This document shows positions 37,928 to 46,584 of a stretch of DNA of 64,000 nucleotides, one piece after another. Made by a program: the position numbers and the translations under genes. Below the pieces are notes generated by a model, which made no database searches, was not told the DNA's origin, and saw nothing but the letters and a program-made list of their open reading frames with translations. The DNA is from Pseudomonas sp. Q2-TVG4-2 (GTDB taxonomy: Bacteria > Pseudomonadota > Gammaproteobacteria > Pseudomonadales > Pseudomonadaceae), in the NCBI RefSeq assembly GCF_013620795.1, contig NZ_LGLW01000002.1, forward strand, positions 186,001 to 250,000, given 5' to 3'. How positions within the stretch are numbered: position 1 is the stretch's first letter; each line of letters begins with the position of its first letter.

Positions 37928-38717
37928 CGCGCCCGCTCCGCAGAATTTCGCCGATGTTACCCAGCAGCTCGCGTGTCAGGTGCAGATAGGCTTCCGACAG
38001 GTTCGGCACGGTTAGGTAGATCAGCACCAGTCCGGCGATGATCGCCATGGGGAAGCCCAGGGAGAACAGGTTCATCGCCGGCGAAATGCGGTTGAGCAGG
38101 CCGAAGCAGAACTGCACCAGCGTCATGCAGAATACGATCGGCAGGGCGATCAGCAGCGCGGCGGAAATCACCCAGCTCAGCGACAGGGCGATGGTCTGCA
38201 GGCCATCGAAATGGATACCGCTGCCGATCGGCCAGAGGACGAAGCTCTGGTAGATGATGGTGACGATCACCAGATGCCCATCGGTGGCGAAAAACAGCAG
38301 CGCCAGCAGAATGAAATACAGCTGATAGATGATCGACGCCGACGAGACGCCGTTCATGGGATCGTTGAAGACCGCCATGGACAGGCCCAGCTGCGTCGAG
38401 ACGATGTCGCCGATCAGCGTGAACACGGTGAACACCAGCATCAGCGCCAGGCCCAGCAGCAAGCCCATGGCGATCTGTTCGAGCGCGGTAAGGATGCCCT
38501 TCATGGATAACGGGTCGATGGGCGCCGTAGCGGGCAAGGCCGCGGTGAGCACCACCGTCAGCGCCATTGCCAGCAGCACCCGCACCCGCACGCTCAGCGA
38601 CTTATGGCTGAACATCGGCGCTAGGCTGAACACAGCCATGATCCGGCAGAACGGCCACCAGTAGCCCAGCAACGATTGCAGGTACTGACCGACCTGCATG
38701 ATGGGTTCGTTGCCCAT
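37920..38717 (-). CDS. fliR: flagellar export protein FliR
   Basis: A 265-residue protein with six hydrophobic helices typical of FliR/SpaR. The stretch SVRVRVLLAMALTVVLTAALP and the end VPNLSEAYLHLTRELLG fit the family. It forms the export gate core with FliP and FliQ. Confidence 0.94.
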   Translation of the reverse strand: MGNEPIMQVGQYLQSLLGYWWPFCRIMAVFSLAPMFSHKSLSVRVRVLLAMALTVVLTAALPATAPIDPLSMKGILTALEQIAMGLLLGLALMLVFTVFTLIGDIVSTQLGLSMAVFNDPMNGVSSASIIYQLYFILLALLFFATDGHLVIVTIIYQSFVLWPIGSGIHFDGLQTIALSLSWVISAALLIALPIVFCMTLVQFCFGLLNRISPAMNLFSLGFPMAIIAGLVLIYLTVPNLSEAYLHLTRELLGNIGEILRSGRDV

Positions 38718-38719
38718 GG

Positions 38720-38992
38720 CTAACCGACCAGCCGCCCGGCTTGGGTGAAGGTTTCGATGAACAGATCGCTCAGCGTGCTCAGAATCCAGTGGCCGGCGAA
38801 TACCAGCATGCCGAGGGTAATCAGCAGGCGCGGCAAGAAGCTCAGCATCTGTTCGTTGATCTGCGTTGCCGCCTGGAAAATGCTGACCAGCAGACCGCCG
38901 AGCAGGCTCGGCACCACCAGCACGCAGACCACCAGCACGATGATATGGATCGCGTTGGAAACGATAGTGACGGCGGTATCCGGGGTCAGCAT
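38720..38992 (-). CDS. fliQ: flagellar export protein FliQ
   Basis: A 90-residue protein with two hydrophobic hairpin helices (HIIVLVVCVLVVPSLLGGLLVSIFQA and LITLGMLVFAGHWIL). The segment FQAATQINEQMLSFLPRLL is a FliQ signature. It lies 2 bp upstream of fliR. Confidence 0.95.
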   Translation of the reverse strand: MLTPDTAVTIVSNAIHIIVLVVCVLVVPSLLGGLLVSIFQAATQINEQMLSFLPRLLITLGMLVFAGHWILSTLSDLFIETFTQAGRLVG

Positions 38993-39002
38993 GGCAGCGG
39001 CC

Positions 39003-39758
39003 TCAGAAGGGTTGAATGCTGGTGGTCAGCGTGCCCATCAACAGCGCCCAGCCATCGACCAGCACGAAGACCATCAGCTTGAACGGCAGCGAGATCATCA
39101 TCGGCGACAGCATCATCATGCCCATCGCCATGAGCACGCTGGCCACCACCAGGTCGATCACCAGAAACGGCACGAAGATCATGAAACCCAGCTGGAAGGC
39201 AGTCTTCAGCTCGCTCAGCACGAAGGCAGGCAGCAGCAGGGAAAAGTCCAGATCCTCAAGGTTCTCGGGGATTTCCTCGCCGGCCAGCGCGACCATGGTT
39301 TCCAGCGAGGTCTTGTTGGTCTGCGCCAGCATGAAGCCGGAGAGGCTGCCCTTGGATACGTCCAGCGCCTGCTCCAGGCTGATCTCATCGTTCTGGAACG
39401 GCTCGAAGGCTGCGCTGTGAATTTCCTGCCACACCGGGCGCATCACCAGCAGCGTGACAATCAGGGCAATGCCGATCAGCACCTGGTTAGGCGGGCTCTG
39501 CTGCAGGCCGATGGCCTGGCGTAGGATCGCCAGCACAATGATGAAGCGGGTGAAGCAGGTCATCATCATCAGCATCGCCGGCAAAAAGCCGAGCAGCGTC
39601 ATGATGATCAGAATCTGCAGCTTGATGCTGAATTCCTGACCATTCTCGGTATCGTTCAGGTTGAACAGGGTGATCTCGCCGCCCGCGGCCTGAGCCATCA
39701 GCGGAAACAGGCCGACCAGCAGCAGGCACAGCAGTAACAGCCCGCGACGCAGTTTCAT
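39003..39758 (-). CDS. fliP: flagellar export protein FliP
   Basis: The 251-residue protein has a cleavable signal peptide (LLLLCLLLVGLFPLMAQA) and four helices. Signatures are TCFTRFIIVLAILRQAIGLQQSPPNQVLIGIALIVTL and AFQLGFMIFVPFLVIDLVVASVLMAMGMMMLSP. Five FliP form the core of the gate. No fliO gene lies between fliN and fliP, unlike the usual polar set. Confidence 0.97.
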   Translation of the reverse strand: MKLRRGLLLLCLLLVGLFPLMAQAAGGEITLFNLNDTENGQEFSIKLQILIIMTLLGFLPAMLMMMTCFTRFIIVLAILRQAIGLQQSPPNQVLIGIALIVTLLVMRPVWQEIHSAAFEPFQNDEISLEQALDVSKGSLSGFMLAQTNKTSLETMVALAGEEIPENLEDLDFSLLLPAFVLSELKTAFQLGFMIFVPFLVIDLVVASVLMAMGMMMLSPMMISLPFKLMVFVLVDGWALLMGTLTTSIQPF

Positions 39759-40126
39759 TGCGTCAGCGCATCCAGGCTGGTGCCCGACAGCTCGACGATG
39801 CGCAGGCCATAGCTGCCATTCATCACGACCACTTCGGCCTTGGCGAACAGGGTGCCATTAACCTTAACGTCCAGCGGCTCGCCGGCCACTTTGTCGAGGA
39901 CGATGACACTGCTGGTGTCGCATTCCATCAGTTCCTTCAGCGAGATCTCCGCCGAAGCCACTTCGAGGGTGACATTCACCGGGATCTTGCCGAAGAAGCT
40001 CAGGTCCTGGCGGGGCGCCTGGGGCTGGGCGGCGGGCGCAACGGTCGGCTCTTCGGCCGCGTCGAGGCTCAGGTCGCCCTCGTTGATGAGGTTCTCGAAT
40101 TCGTTATCGGACAGTTGACCGGTCAT
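39755..40126 (-). CDS. fliN: C-ring protein FliN
   Basis: A 123-residue protein with an acidic Ala/Pro-rich N-terminus and a C-terminal SpoA domain (VNVTLEVASAEISLKELMECD ... NGTLFAKAEVVVMNGSYGLRIVEL). It forms the base of the switch complex with FliM. It overlaps both fliM and fliP by 4 bp. Confidence 0.95.
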   Translation of the reverse strand: MTGQLSDNEFENLINEGDLSLDAAEEPTVAPAAQPQAPRQDLSFFGKIPVNVTLEVASAEISLKELMECDTSSVIVLDKVAGEPLDVKVNGTLFAKAEVVVMNGSYGLRIVELSGTSLDALTQ

Positions 40127-40962
40127 TGGGATTTCACGCTTTCAAGTGAAGTGAGGAACAAGGCGCCGTCTTCTTCGAAGACAGTCCCCCGGAATAGCTT
40201 CTGCTGGTTGATGCGCACCTCGTAGCGGTCCAGCGGACGCACCATGACAATGTCGTTGAGCTGCAGCCCGAGTACCTGCGACAGCGGCATCTGCACCGAG
40301 GCGACTACACAATCCAGACGTACCGGAAGATGCTTGATGTGATCGACCGGGTTGCCACTCAGCCGAGCCGGCAGCGGGCCGGCAAGGCGACTGGTGAGTT
40401 CATCGACCAGATCGGTGTCCAGATGAATGAAAACGGACGAGCGGCTATTGGTCAGGTGGCTGACGTATTCGAACTCGGCCACATACTCCCAGCTGGTTTC
40501 TTCATAATCGTTTTCATAGCGCTCGAGCTCGCCGAAGGTCTCACCAGACAAAATCGAGCGCGCGAATATGTAAGTCAGATCCAGGCCCAGCCGATTGCGC
40601 ATCCGTTGCTCGGAAGTGCTGATCGGCGGTGTTTCCTGGCTGGGCACTATCGTGCCGCCGTAATAACACTCGAGTGCTTCGGTGAGGAGGGCGCGGTCAA
40701 TAGAGAAACCGACTTTGCCCATCGGCGAGCGATAAATGCAGTCCGGCGCCTTTTCATTAGGTTCCTGAACTTCCACTTTGCTCAACTCGAGGCTGATCCG
40801 GTAATTGCGCAGGAAGTAGTCACCAATCAAGCGTGGATTCTTGTTGGTGGTTTCTTTGATGAACTGCGGAATCTTGTGGTGATGCCGCCCAAGCTTCTGC
40901 GGTTTCAATACAGTCAGGCTTTGGGCGGGCACGCCATGATGGACTTTGGAATTGCCAGACAT
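40123..40962 (-). CDS. fliM: flagellar switch protein FliM, lacking the CheY-binding N-terminus
   Basis: A 279-residue protein with the FliM middle domain (RLIGDYFLRNYRISLELSKVEV, SEQRMRNRLGLDLTYIFARSIL) and a C-terminal SpoA domain (LRLDCV... LQLNDIVMVRPLDRYEVRINQQ). The start ATG at 40962 has AGGT 8 nt upstream; the TTG at 41001 does not add a known motif. The N-terminal LSQ..IDALL peptide that binds CheY-P in polar FliM is absent. This is known for some secondary flagellar FliM proteins. Confidence 0.94.
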   Translation of the reverse strand: MSGNSKVHHGVPAQSLTVLKPQKLGRHHHKIPQFIKETTNKNPRLIGDYFLRNYRISLELSKVEVQEPNEKAPDCIYRSPMGKVGFSIDRALLTEALECYYGGTIVPSQETPPISTSEQRMRNRLGLDLTYIFARSILSGETFGELERYENDYEETSWEYVAEFEYVSHLTNSRSSVFIHLDTDLVDELTSRLAGPLPARLSGNPVDHIKHLPVRLDCVVASVQMPLSQVLGLQLNDIVMVRPLDRYEVRINQQKLFRGTVFEEDGALFLTSLESVKSQ

Positions 40963-41394
40963 GTGCGACCTGTATGTCCTGGTTCTTGCGCGGTCGGTCA
41001 AAGCCTGCAGCGCGGTATAAGCAGAAGGTTGTTTGGCCAGGGCGGGTTTGCATGACGTGAGATTGCAGGCACGGCTCTAGCGTGCCGCCAGTCTAGGCAT
41101 AGGCGCGAGGAAGGATTAAATCAATAGGTATCAAATGATCTTTTTTGAGATCACTTGATAAGGACTGATTTAATTTTAGCGGAACTGATTGGGCGGTTCC
41201 GGGCGAGCTTGTTAACGTGCGCGCAATTGTTTCGGGGCAGTCGGCTGTCGATACTCAATCTCGTTCGGCGAGTTGGACAGACAAGGCGACGGAAGTTCCG
41301 GAAAGCTTAAATCTTTTTTTTATCGAAATCCGGCGTTGTGTTCGAACGGCGTATCAGCGCCAAGGTGGTCCCATTGAAAAGTGTCAGTCATGCA
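40963..41394. other. divergent control region between fliM and lafK
   Basis: A 432-bp non-coding region, more AT-rich than its surroundings in the middle. It contains a 60-bp nested palindrome (listed separately), a GGCACG / CGTGCC inverted repeat (41069-41086) and a long T-run (about 41314-41322). No strong sigma-54 site was found by eye for the fliM operon. Confidence 0.6.
41115..41174. promoter_or_regulatory. 60-bp nested palindrome between fliM and lafK
   Basis: Outer arms ATTAAATCA (41115-41123) and TGATTTAAT (41166-41174) are perfect complements. Inner arms TATCAAATGATC (41129-41140) and GATCACTTGATA (41149-41160) match at 11 of 12 positions. Both pairs share the same centre (41144.5). 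The symmetry and position in a divergent promoter suggest an operator for both units. The outer half-site resembles a sequence upstream of lafA. Confidence 0.65.
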
Positions 41395-42780
41395 ATGAAC
41401 TACTCATGCGAAGAGCTTTTTGCTCCAGCGCCGGCACGCAAGAAAATCGTTATTGTCGGTAATACCACCGAGGCGGGCGGCGAATTCCTCAACGCCGGTT
41501 TGCGCAAGGAAGGCTGTGCGGTCTTTTCTTATACCGGTCTTAATGATCTGGATAACGCCGCGCTGAAAGACGCATCGCTGGTTTTCGTATTCATCGGCGG
41601 CGTGGCAGAACAAGCCTTATATGCGCAGGTTGATTCGCTGATGCGGCGTGGCCGCAATGTCAGTGTTATTCCGGTCGTGCAATACGCGGATCAGCAGAAG
41701 GCCGCCGCGTTACTTGAACTGGGTTGTGTCGATTACCTGTTGTCGCCGTTCAGCGAAAGTCAGCTCAGCGCCCTGCTGCGCCGCCAGGAGTTCGCCGATG
41801 CCGCCCAGGAAAGCTTCGTTTCATGCTCTCAGGCCGGCCGTCGTTTGCTGGCCATGGCCCAGCGCGTCTCGCTGACCCGCGCGCCGATTCTGATCACCGG
41901 CGAAACCGGTACCGGCAAGGAGCTGATGGCGCGTTACATCCATCGGTTCTCGGCCAGCGCCGATGCACCCTTCATTGCGGTGAACTGCGCGGCCATCCCC
42001 GAGCAAATGCTCGAATCGATCCTTTTTGGTCATGAGAAGGGCGCCTTTACCGGTGCGGTGGCGGCCCAGCCGGGCAAGTTCGAACTGGCCAACGGCGGCA
42101 CGCTGCTGCTCGACGAGATCGGCGAACTGCCGCTGGGTCTGCAGGCCAAGCTGTTGCGCGTGCTGCAAGAGCAGCGTGTGGAGCGCCTCGGTGGGCGCAA
42201 GGAGATCGAACTCAACGTACGCATCATCGCCGCAACCAACCGCGATCTGCAGCGGGAAGTGGCCGAGGGGCGTTTCCGCTCCGACCTGATGTTCCGTCTC
42301 GACGTGCTGCCGCTGCACATCAGCCCGCTGCGCGAGCGCAGGGATGACGTACTGCCGCTGGCCCGCCGTTTCGTTGCCAAGTACGCGCCGCAGGAAGCCG
42401 GTGAAGAGCTGTTCACCGCCGAGGCCTGCCGAGCATTGCTGCAACACGACTGGCCGGGCAACGCCCGCGAGCTGGAAAACACCGTGCAACGCGCCCTGGT
42501 GCTGCGCAACGGTCTGTTCATCCAGCCCCAGGATCTGGGTCTGGCGGCGCCGGCGCAGGCCGAAGTGCGGATGGAAAAACCGCAGGTGCTGTCCGCCGAG
42601 ACCGGCAAGGCCGCGCTGCGTGCCAGCGGCAAGTGGGCCGAGTACCAGCACGTGATCGACACCATTCGCAAATTCGACGGACACAAGTCCAAGGCCGCGG
42701 CGAGCCTCGGTATGACTTCGCGCGCCTTGCGCTATCGCCTCAATGCCATGCGTGAGCAAGGCATTGAGCTGAATTTCTGA
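41395..42780 (+). CDS. lafK: sigma-54-dependent lateral flagellar master regulator LafK
   Basis: A protein of 461 residues from this start; GTG codons upstream (41338, 41365) are possible and none has a clear ribosome site. The N-terminal receiver-like domain lacks the phospho-acceptor Asp ([10 protein letters not shown] at 61-70). The AAA+ domain has Walker A GETGTGKE (169-176), the sigma-54 loop GAFTGA (216-221) and [10 protein letters not shown]. The C-terminus carries a Fis-type helix-turn-helix ([19 protein letters not shown]). LafK activates early lateral genes in Vibrio and Aeromonas; it starts the fliE-J block here. Confidence 0.92.
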   Translation: MNYSCEELFAPAPARKKIVIVGNTTEAGGEFLNAGLRKEGCAVFSYTGLNDLDNAALKDASLVFVFIGGVAEQALYAQVDSLMRRGRNVSVIPVVQYADQQKAAALLELGCVDYLLSPFSESQLSALLRRQEFADAAQESFVSCSQAGRRLLAMAQRVSLTRAPILITGETGTGKELMARYIHRFSASADAPFIAVNCAAIPEQMLESILFGHEKGAFTGAVAAQPGKFELANGGTLLLDEIGELPLGLQAKLLRVLQEQRVERLGGRKEIELNVRIIAATNRDLQREVAEGRFRSDLMFRLDVLPLHISPLRERRDDVLPLARRFVAKYAPQEAGEELFTAEACRALLQHDWPGNARELENTVQRALVLRNGLFIQPQDLGLAAPAQAEVRMEKPQVLSAETGKAALRASGKWAEYQHVIDTIRKFDGHKSKAAASLGMTSRALRYRLNAMREQGIELNF

Positions 42781-42821
42781 TTTCAGACACTTTTGATTGC
42801 GGATACAGGGGAGAGCCAGCG

Positions 42822-43142
42822 ATGAGTTCAATCATGCAGGTGCAGCAGGATTTGCTGGGCCGGATGCAGCAACTCGCGGAGGTTGCCGGGAGCCCGGCGA
42901 TCAAACCGGCGAGCCAAGCGGCCCCCGATGCGGGAGGCCTGTTCATGGCCGCGATGCGTTCGGTGGATACCCAGCAGCATCAAGCGAGCACGGCGATGGC
43001 GGCGGTCGACAGCGGCAAGAGCGATGACCTGGTCGGCGCGATGATCGATAGCCAGAAGGCCAGCGTGTCGTTTTCCGCGTTGCTGCAGGTGCGCAACAAA
43101 CTGACCTCGGCGTTCGATGACGTCATGAGAATGCCGCTTTGA
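42822..43142 (+). CDS. fliE: flagellar basal body protein FliE
   Basis: A 106-residue protein ending in [44 protein letters not shown], the FliE signature. It joins the MS ring to the rod. GGGGAGAG precedes the ATG. No separate promoter was seen in the 41 bp after lafK, so it may be co-transcribed. Confidence 0.95.
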   Translation: MSSIMQVQQDLLGRMQQLAEVAGSPAIKPASQAAPDAGGLFMAAMRSVDTQQHQASTAMAAVDSGKSDDLVGAMIDSQKASVSFSALLQVRNKLTSAFDDVMRMPL

Positions 43143-43162
43143 TCGGGCGTGAGAGCTAAAAC

Positions 43163-44839
43163 GTGTTGCAGAAAATCAAAAGCAAGCTACCCGCCGGTGG
43201 CCTCCAACTCGATCCGCGAGTAACCCTCGCCGGCATGGCGGTGATCGCCGCTGCGCTGGCTGTGGCCGTGGCCTTCTACCTGTGGCGCGACAGCGGCTCG
43301 TTCCGCCCGCTGCATGGTGCCGGTGAGTCCTTCCCGGTCGCCGAAGTGATGCAGGTGCTCGACGGCGAGGCGGTGCAGTACCGCATCCACCCGCAGAGCG
43401 GGCAGATCCTGGTGCGCGAGGATCAACTATCCCATGCGCGCATGCTGCTTGCCGCCAAGGGTGTGAAAGTGGCGCTGCCGGCCGGCTATGAGCTGTTCGA
43501 TAAAGAAGAGCCTCTGGGTACCAGTCAGTTCGTGCAGGATGTGCGCCTCAAGCGCAGCCTGGAAGGCGAGCTCGCCCGTACCGTGATGTCGCTCAAGGGC
43601 GTGCAACATGCCCGCGTGCACCTGGCGCAGGAAGAGAACAGCTCCTTCGTGATCAGCAAGCGCGCGCCAACCAAGGCGTCGGTGATGTTGCAGCTGGAGC
43701 CCGGCTACAAGCTGGGCGCCGATCAGGTCGGTGCCATCGTCAATCTGGTCGCCGGCAGTGTGCCCAACCTCAAGCCCGAAGATGTCGGCGTGGTCGATCA
43801 GTACGGCGCGCTGCTGTCGCGCGGGCTGAATGTTGGCGGTGGTCCGGCGCAGAACTGGCAGGCTGTCGAGGATTACCAGCAGAAGGCCGTTGCCAATATC
43901 GAGGAAGTGCTGGCACCGGTGCTGGGCAACGGCAACTACCGCATCAGCGTCGCCGCCGATATCGATTTCAGCCAGAAGGAAGAAACCGTCCAGTCGTTCG
44001 GCGAAACCCCACGCCTGCGTCGCGAGGTGCTGAGCAACGAAAGCGCGCTGGATCAACTGGCGCTGGGCATTCCCGGCTCGCTGGCCAACCGCCCGGTAGC
44101 CCCTCCGCAGGAGGGCGAGGAGCCTCCGGTCAAGGGCGAAACCAAGGGCGCCACCTCGCTGCGTGAGGAGTCGACCCGGCAGCTTGACTACGACCAGAGC
44201 GTGGTTCACGTGAAACACGCCGGCTTCACCCTGCGCCAGCAGAGCGTGGCGGTGGTGCTAAATGCTGGTGCCGCGCCCGAAGGTGGCTGGAGCGACGAGG
44301 CTCGCGCTGAGCTTGAGGCCATGGTGCGCAGCGCGGTGGGCTTCCAGCAGGCGCGTGGTGACTTGCTGACCCTCAGCGTGCTGCCTTTTGCCGCGGTGGA
44401 AACCGTTGCGCAAGAGGTGCCCTGGTGGGAAAACAGCCAGGTCCACGCGTTGGCCAAACTGGGCGTTGCTGGCCTGATCGCGTTGTTGCTGTTGCTGATC
44501 GTGGTACGCCCCGCCGTGCGCAGCCTGACCCAGCGCAACACCCCGACCGAGCCTGAGGCGGTTGCGCTGGAAGGCGCCCTGCCGGCAATGCCGGCGCCGG
44601 CCCCGATCGAAGCCGAGATGCGAGCAGCCCTGGCCAGCCCGCGGGCCAGCGGCGATGGCATACATATATTCGGCGAGCTCAACCCGCTGTCCGAGATTCG
44701 CCTGCCAGCGCCCGGTTCGGGCCTGGAGCTACAGATCGAGCACCTGCAAATGCTCGCCAAGAACGACCCGGAGCGTGTTTCGGAAGTCATCAAGCACTGG
44801 ATAGGCCGCAATGAAAGAGAACTCAACCCAGCCAGCTGA
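43163..44839 (+). CDS. fliF: flagellar MS-ring protein FliF
   Basis: A 558-residue membrane protein with two transmembrane helices (about 23-41 and 430-450) and the two YscJ-like domains (GVQHARVHLAQEENSSF; LGTSQFVQDVRLKRSLEGELARTV). The start is GTG with GAGAG upstream. The C-terminal end binds FliG. It overlaps fliG by 29 bp. Confidence 0.96.
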   Translation: MLQKIKSKLPAGGLQLDPRVTLAGMAVIAAALAVAVAFYLWRDSGSFRPLHGAGESFPVAEVMQVLDGEAVQYRIHPQSGQILVREDQLSHARMLLAAKGVKVALPAGYELFDKEEPLGTSQFVQDVRLKRSLEGELARTVMSLKGVQHARVHLAQEENSSFVISKRAPTKASVMLQLEPGYKLGADQVGAIVNLVAGSVPNLKPEDVGVVDQYGALLSRGLNVGGGPAQNWQAVEDYQQKAVANIEEVLAPVLGNGNYRISVAADIDFSQKEETVQSFGETPRLRREVLSNESALDQLALGIPGSLANRPVAPPQEGEEPPVKGETKGATSLREESTRQLDYDQSVVHVKHAGFTLRQQSVAVVLNAGAAPEGGWSDEARAELEAMVRSAVGFQQARGDLLTLSVLPFAAVETVAQEVPWWENSQVHALAKLGVAGLIALLLLLIVVRPAVRSLTQRNTPTEPEAVALEGALPAMPAPAPIEAEMRAALASPRASGDGIHIFGELNPLSEIRLPAPGSGLELQIEHLQMLAKNDPERVSEVIKHWIGRNERELNPAS

Positions 44840-45878
44840 GTCGGCTACCGGCTCAAGCAAGGAGATCAAACCGCGTCCGGTACAGCTGCGCTCGGTGAGC
44901 TCGCTGGACCAGGCGGCCATCCTCATGCTGAGCATGGGCGATGACATCTCCGCCGGCATCCTGCGCAACTTCTCCCGCGAGGAAATCATCAGCATCAGCC
45001 AGGCCATGGCGCGCCTGTCCAACGTCAAGCAGCCGATGGTGTCCGACGTGATCAGCCGCTTCTTCGACGATTACAAGGAGCAGAGCAGCATCAAGGGCGC
45101 GTCGCGTACCTACTTGTCAGGCATGCTCGGCAAGGCGCTGGGTGGCGACATCACCCGCTCGCTGCTCGATTCGATCTATGGCGAGGAGATCCGCGCCAAG
45201 ATGGCCAAAATGGAATGGCTCGATCCGAAGCAGTTCGCGGCGCTGATCGCCAAGGAGCACGCGCAGATGCAGGCCGTGTTCCTCGCGTTCCTGCCGCCGG
45301 GCATGGCCACCGACGTGCTCGAGTGCATGCCGGCTGAGCGCCAGGACGAGCTGCTCTACCGCATCGCCAACCTCAACGAGGTCAACAGCGACGTCATCGC
45401 CGAGCTCGAGCAGCTCATCGATCGCAGCCTGCAGGTGCTGTCGAACCAGGGCTCACAGGTGCGCGGCGTGAAGCAGGCGGCGGACATCATGAACCGCTTC
45501 AAGGGCAATCGTGACCAGATGTTCGAATTGCTGCGCGCCCACAACGAAGAGCTGGTGAGCAAGATCGAAGACGAGATGTATGACTTCTTCATTCTCTCCC
45601 GGCAGAACCAGGATGTGCTGCAAACCCTGCTGGAAGTGATTCCGCTGGAAGAATGGGTGGTCGCCCTCAAGGGCGCCGAGCCGGAGCTGGTCCGCGCGAT
45701 TCAGGGCGCGATGCCCAAGCGTCAGGCGCAGCAGATGGAATCGATCAACCGTCGCCAGGGCCCGGTGCCGCTGTCGCGGGTCGAGCAGGTGCGCAAGGAC
45801 ATCATGGCGGTGGTCCGCGAGATGTCTACCGATGGCGACCTGCAGGTTCAGTTGTTCCGCGAACAGACGGTCGAGTAA
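44811..45878 (+). CDS. fliG: flagellar motor switch protein FliG
   Basis: A 355-residue protein of the usual size. The N-domain (LDQAAILMLSMGDDISAGIL), middle domain and C-terminal torque domain (LQTLLEVIPLEEWVVALKGAEPELVRAIQGAMPKRQAQQM) are all present. It lies inside the last 29 bp of fliF, so translation is coupled. It contacts LafT for torque. Confidence 0.96.
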   Translation: MKENSTQPAESATGSSKEIKPRPVQLRSVSSLDQAAILMLSMGDDISAGILRNFSREEIISISQAMARLSNVKQPMVSDVISRFFDDYKEQSSIKGASRTYLSGMLGKALGGDITRSLLDSIYGEEIRAKMAKMEWLDPKQFAALIAKEHAQMQAVFLAFLPPGMATDVLECMPAERQDELLYRIANLNEVNSDVIAELEQLIDRSLQVLSNQGSQVRGVKQAADIMNRFKGNRDQMFELLRAHNEELVSKIEDEMYDFFILSRQNQDVLQTLLEVIPLEEWVVALKGAEPELVRAIQGAMPKRQAQQMESINRRQGPVPLSRVEQVRKDIMAVVREMSTDGDLQVQLFREQTVE

Positions 45879-45884
45879 GCGCCG

Positions 45885-46583
45885 ATGAGCATCAAGATCA
45901 TCAAGGGCGAAGGCCGCTCCTGGCGCCCGTTCCGCTTTCCGCCACGGGTCAGAACCGCGGCAGAGCTGGCGGACAGCGTTGCCGGCGACCCGGCCGCGCT
46001 GCAGCGCGCTGTTGCCGATGGCTTTCAGGAAGGCATCGACAAGGGTTACGAACAGGGTCTGGAGCAGGGCCGTGAAGCCGGTCACCGTGAAGGCTTCGAG
46101 CGTGGGGTGGAGGATGGCAAGGCGATCGGCCGAGAAGAGGGCCGCGCCCTGGGTCGCCAGGCTTTCGACCAGGCGGCCCGGCCGATGGACGATCTGGTCG
46201 AGCGCTTCGAGCGCTTTCGGCAGGAATTTGAACAAGCGCGTCGTGAGCAGCTGCTCGAGCTGGTGCAGAAGGTCTCCAAGCAGGTGATCCGCTGCGAGCT
46301 GACCCTGCATCCGACGCAATTGCTGTCGCTGGCCGAGGATGCCCTGGCAGCCATGCCCGGCGATCAGGACGATGTGCGCATCCTGCTCAACCCCGAAGAA
46401 TGCAACCGGATCAAGGAGTTGGCGCCCGAACGCGCCGCTGCATGGCGTTTGGTGCCGGACGACAAACTCGCCCTCGGCGAATGCCGTGTGATCACCGCCG
46501 AATCGGAAGCCGACATCGGCTGTCAGCAGCGTCTGGATTCGTGCATGGATACGCTGGCCGAACACATCAGGGCAGAGGGCTGA
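45885..46583 (+). CDS. fliH: flagellar export negative regulator FliH
   Basis: A 232-residue protein with the glycine-rich repeat GxxxG-type region (GFQEGIDKGYEQGLEQGREAGHREGFERGVEDG) and an acidic C-terminal domain with NPEECNRIKEL. It holds the ATPase FliI. It ends 1 bp before fliI. Confidence 0.92.
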   Translation: MSIKIIKGEGRSWRPFRFPPRVRTAAELADSVAGDPAALQRAVADGFQEGIDKGYEQGLEQGREAGHREGFERGVEDGKAIGREEGRALGRQAFDQAARPMDDLVERFERFRQEFEQARREQLLELVQKVSKQVIRCELTLHPTQLLSLAEDALAAMPGDQDDVRILLNPEECNRIKELAPERAAAWRLVPDDKLALGECRVITAESEADIGCQQRLDSCMDTLAEHIRAEG

Positions 46584-46584
46584 T

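Noticed and set aside
41190..41205. GG-N10-GC pair in front of lafK resembling sigma-54
   Set aside because: The -12 part is GGGC instead of TTGC and the -24 part is TGGGCG; too weak to call.
41286..41299. GC-N10-CC pair on the minus strand as a sigma-54 site for fliM
   Set aside because: Elements match poorly and it lies more than 320 bp from fliM.
42781..42821. Separate sigma-54 promoter for fliE
   Set aside because: No GG at the correct distance from the TTGC seen there; fliE is more likely read through from lafK or from a site inside lafK.
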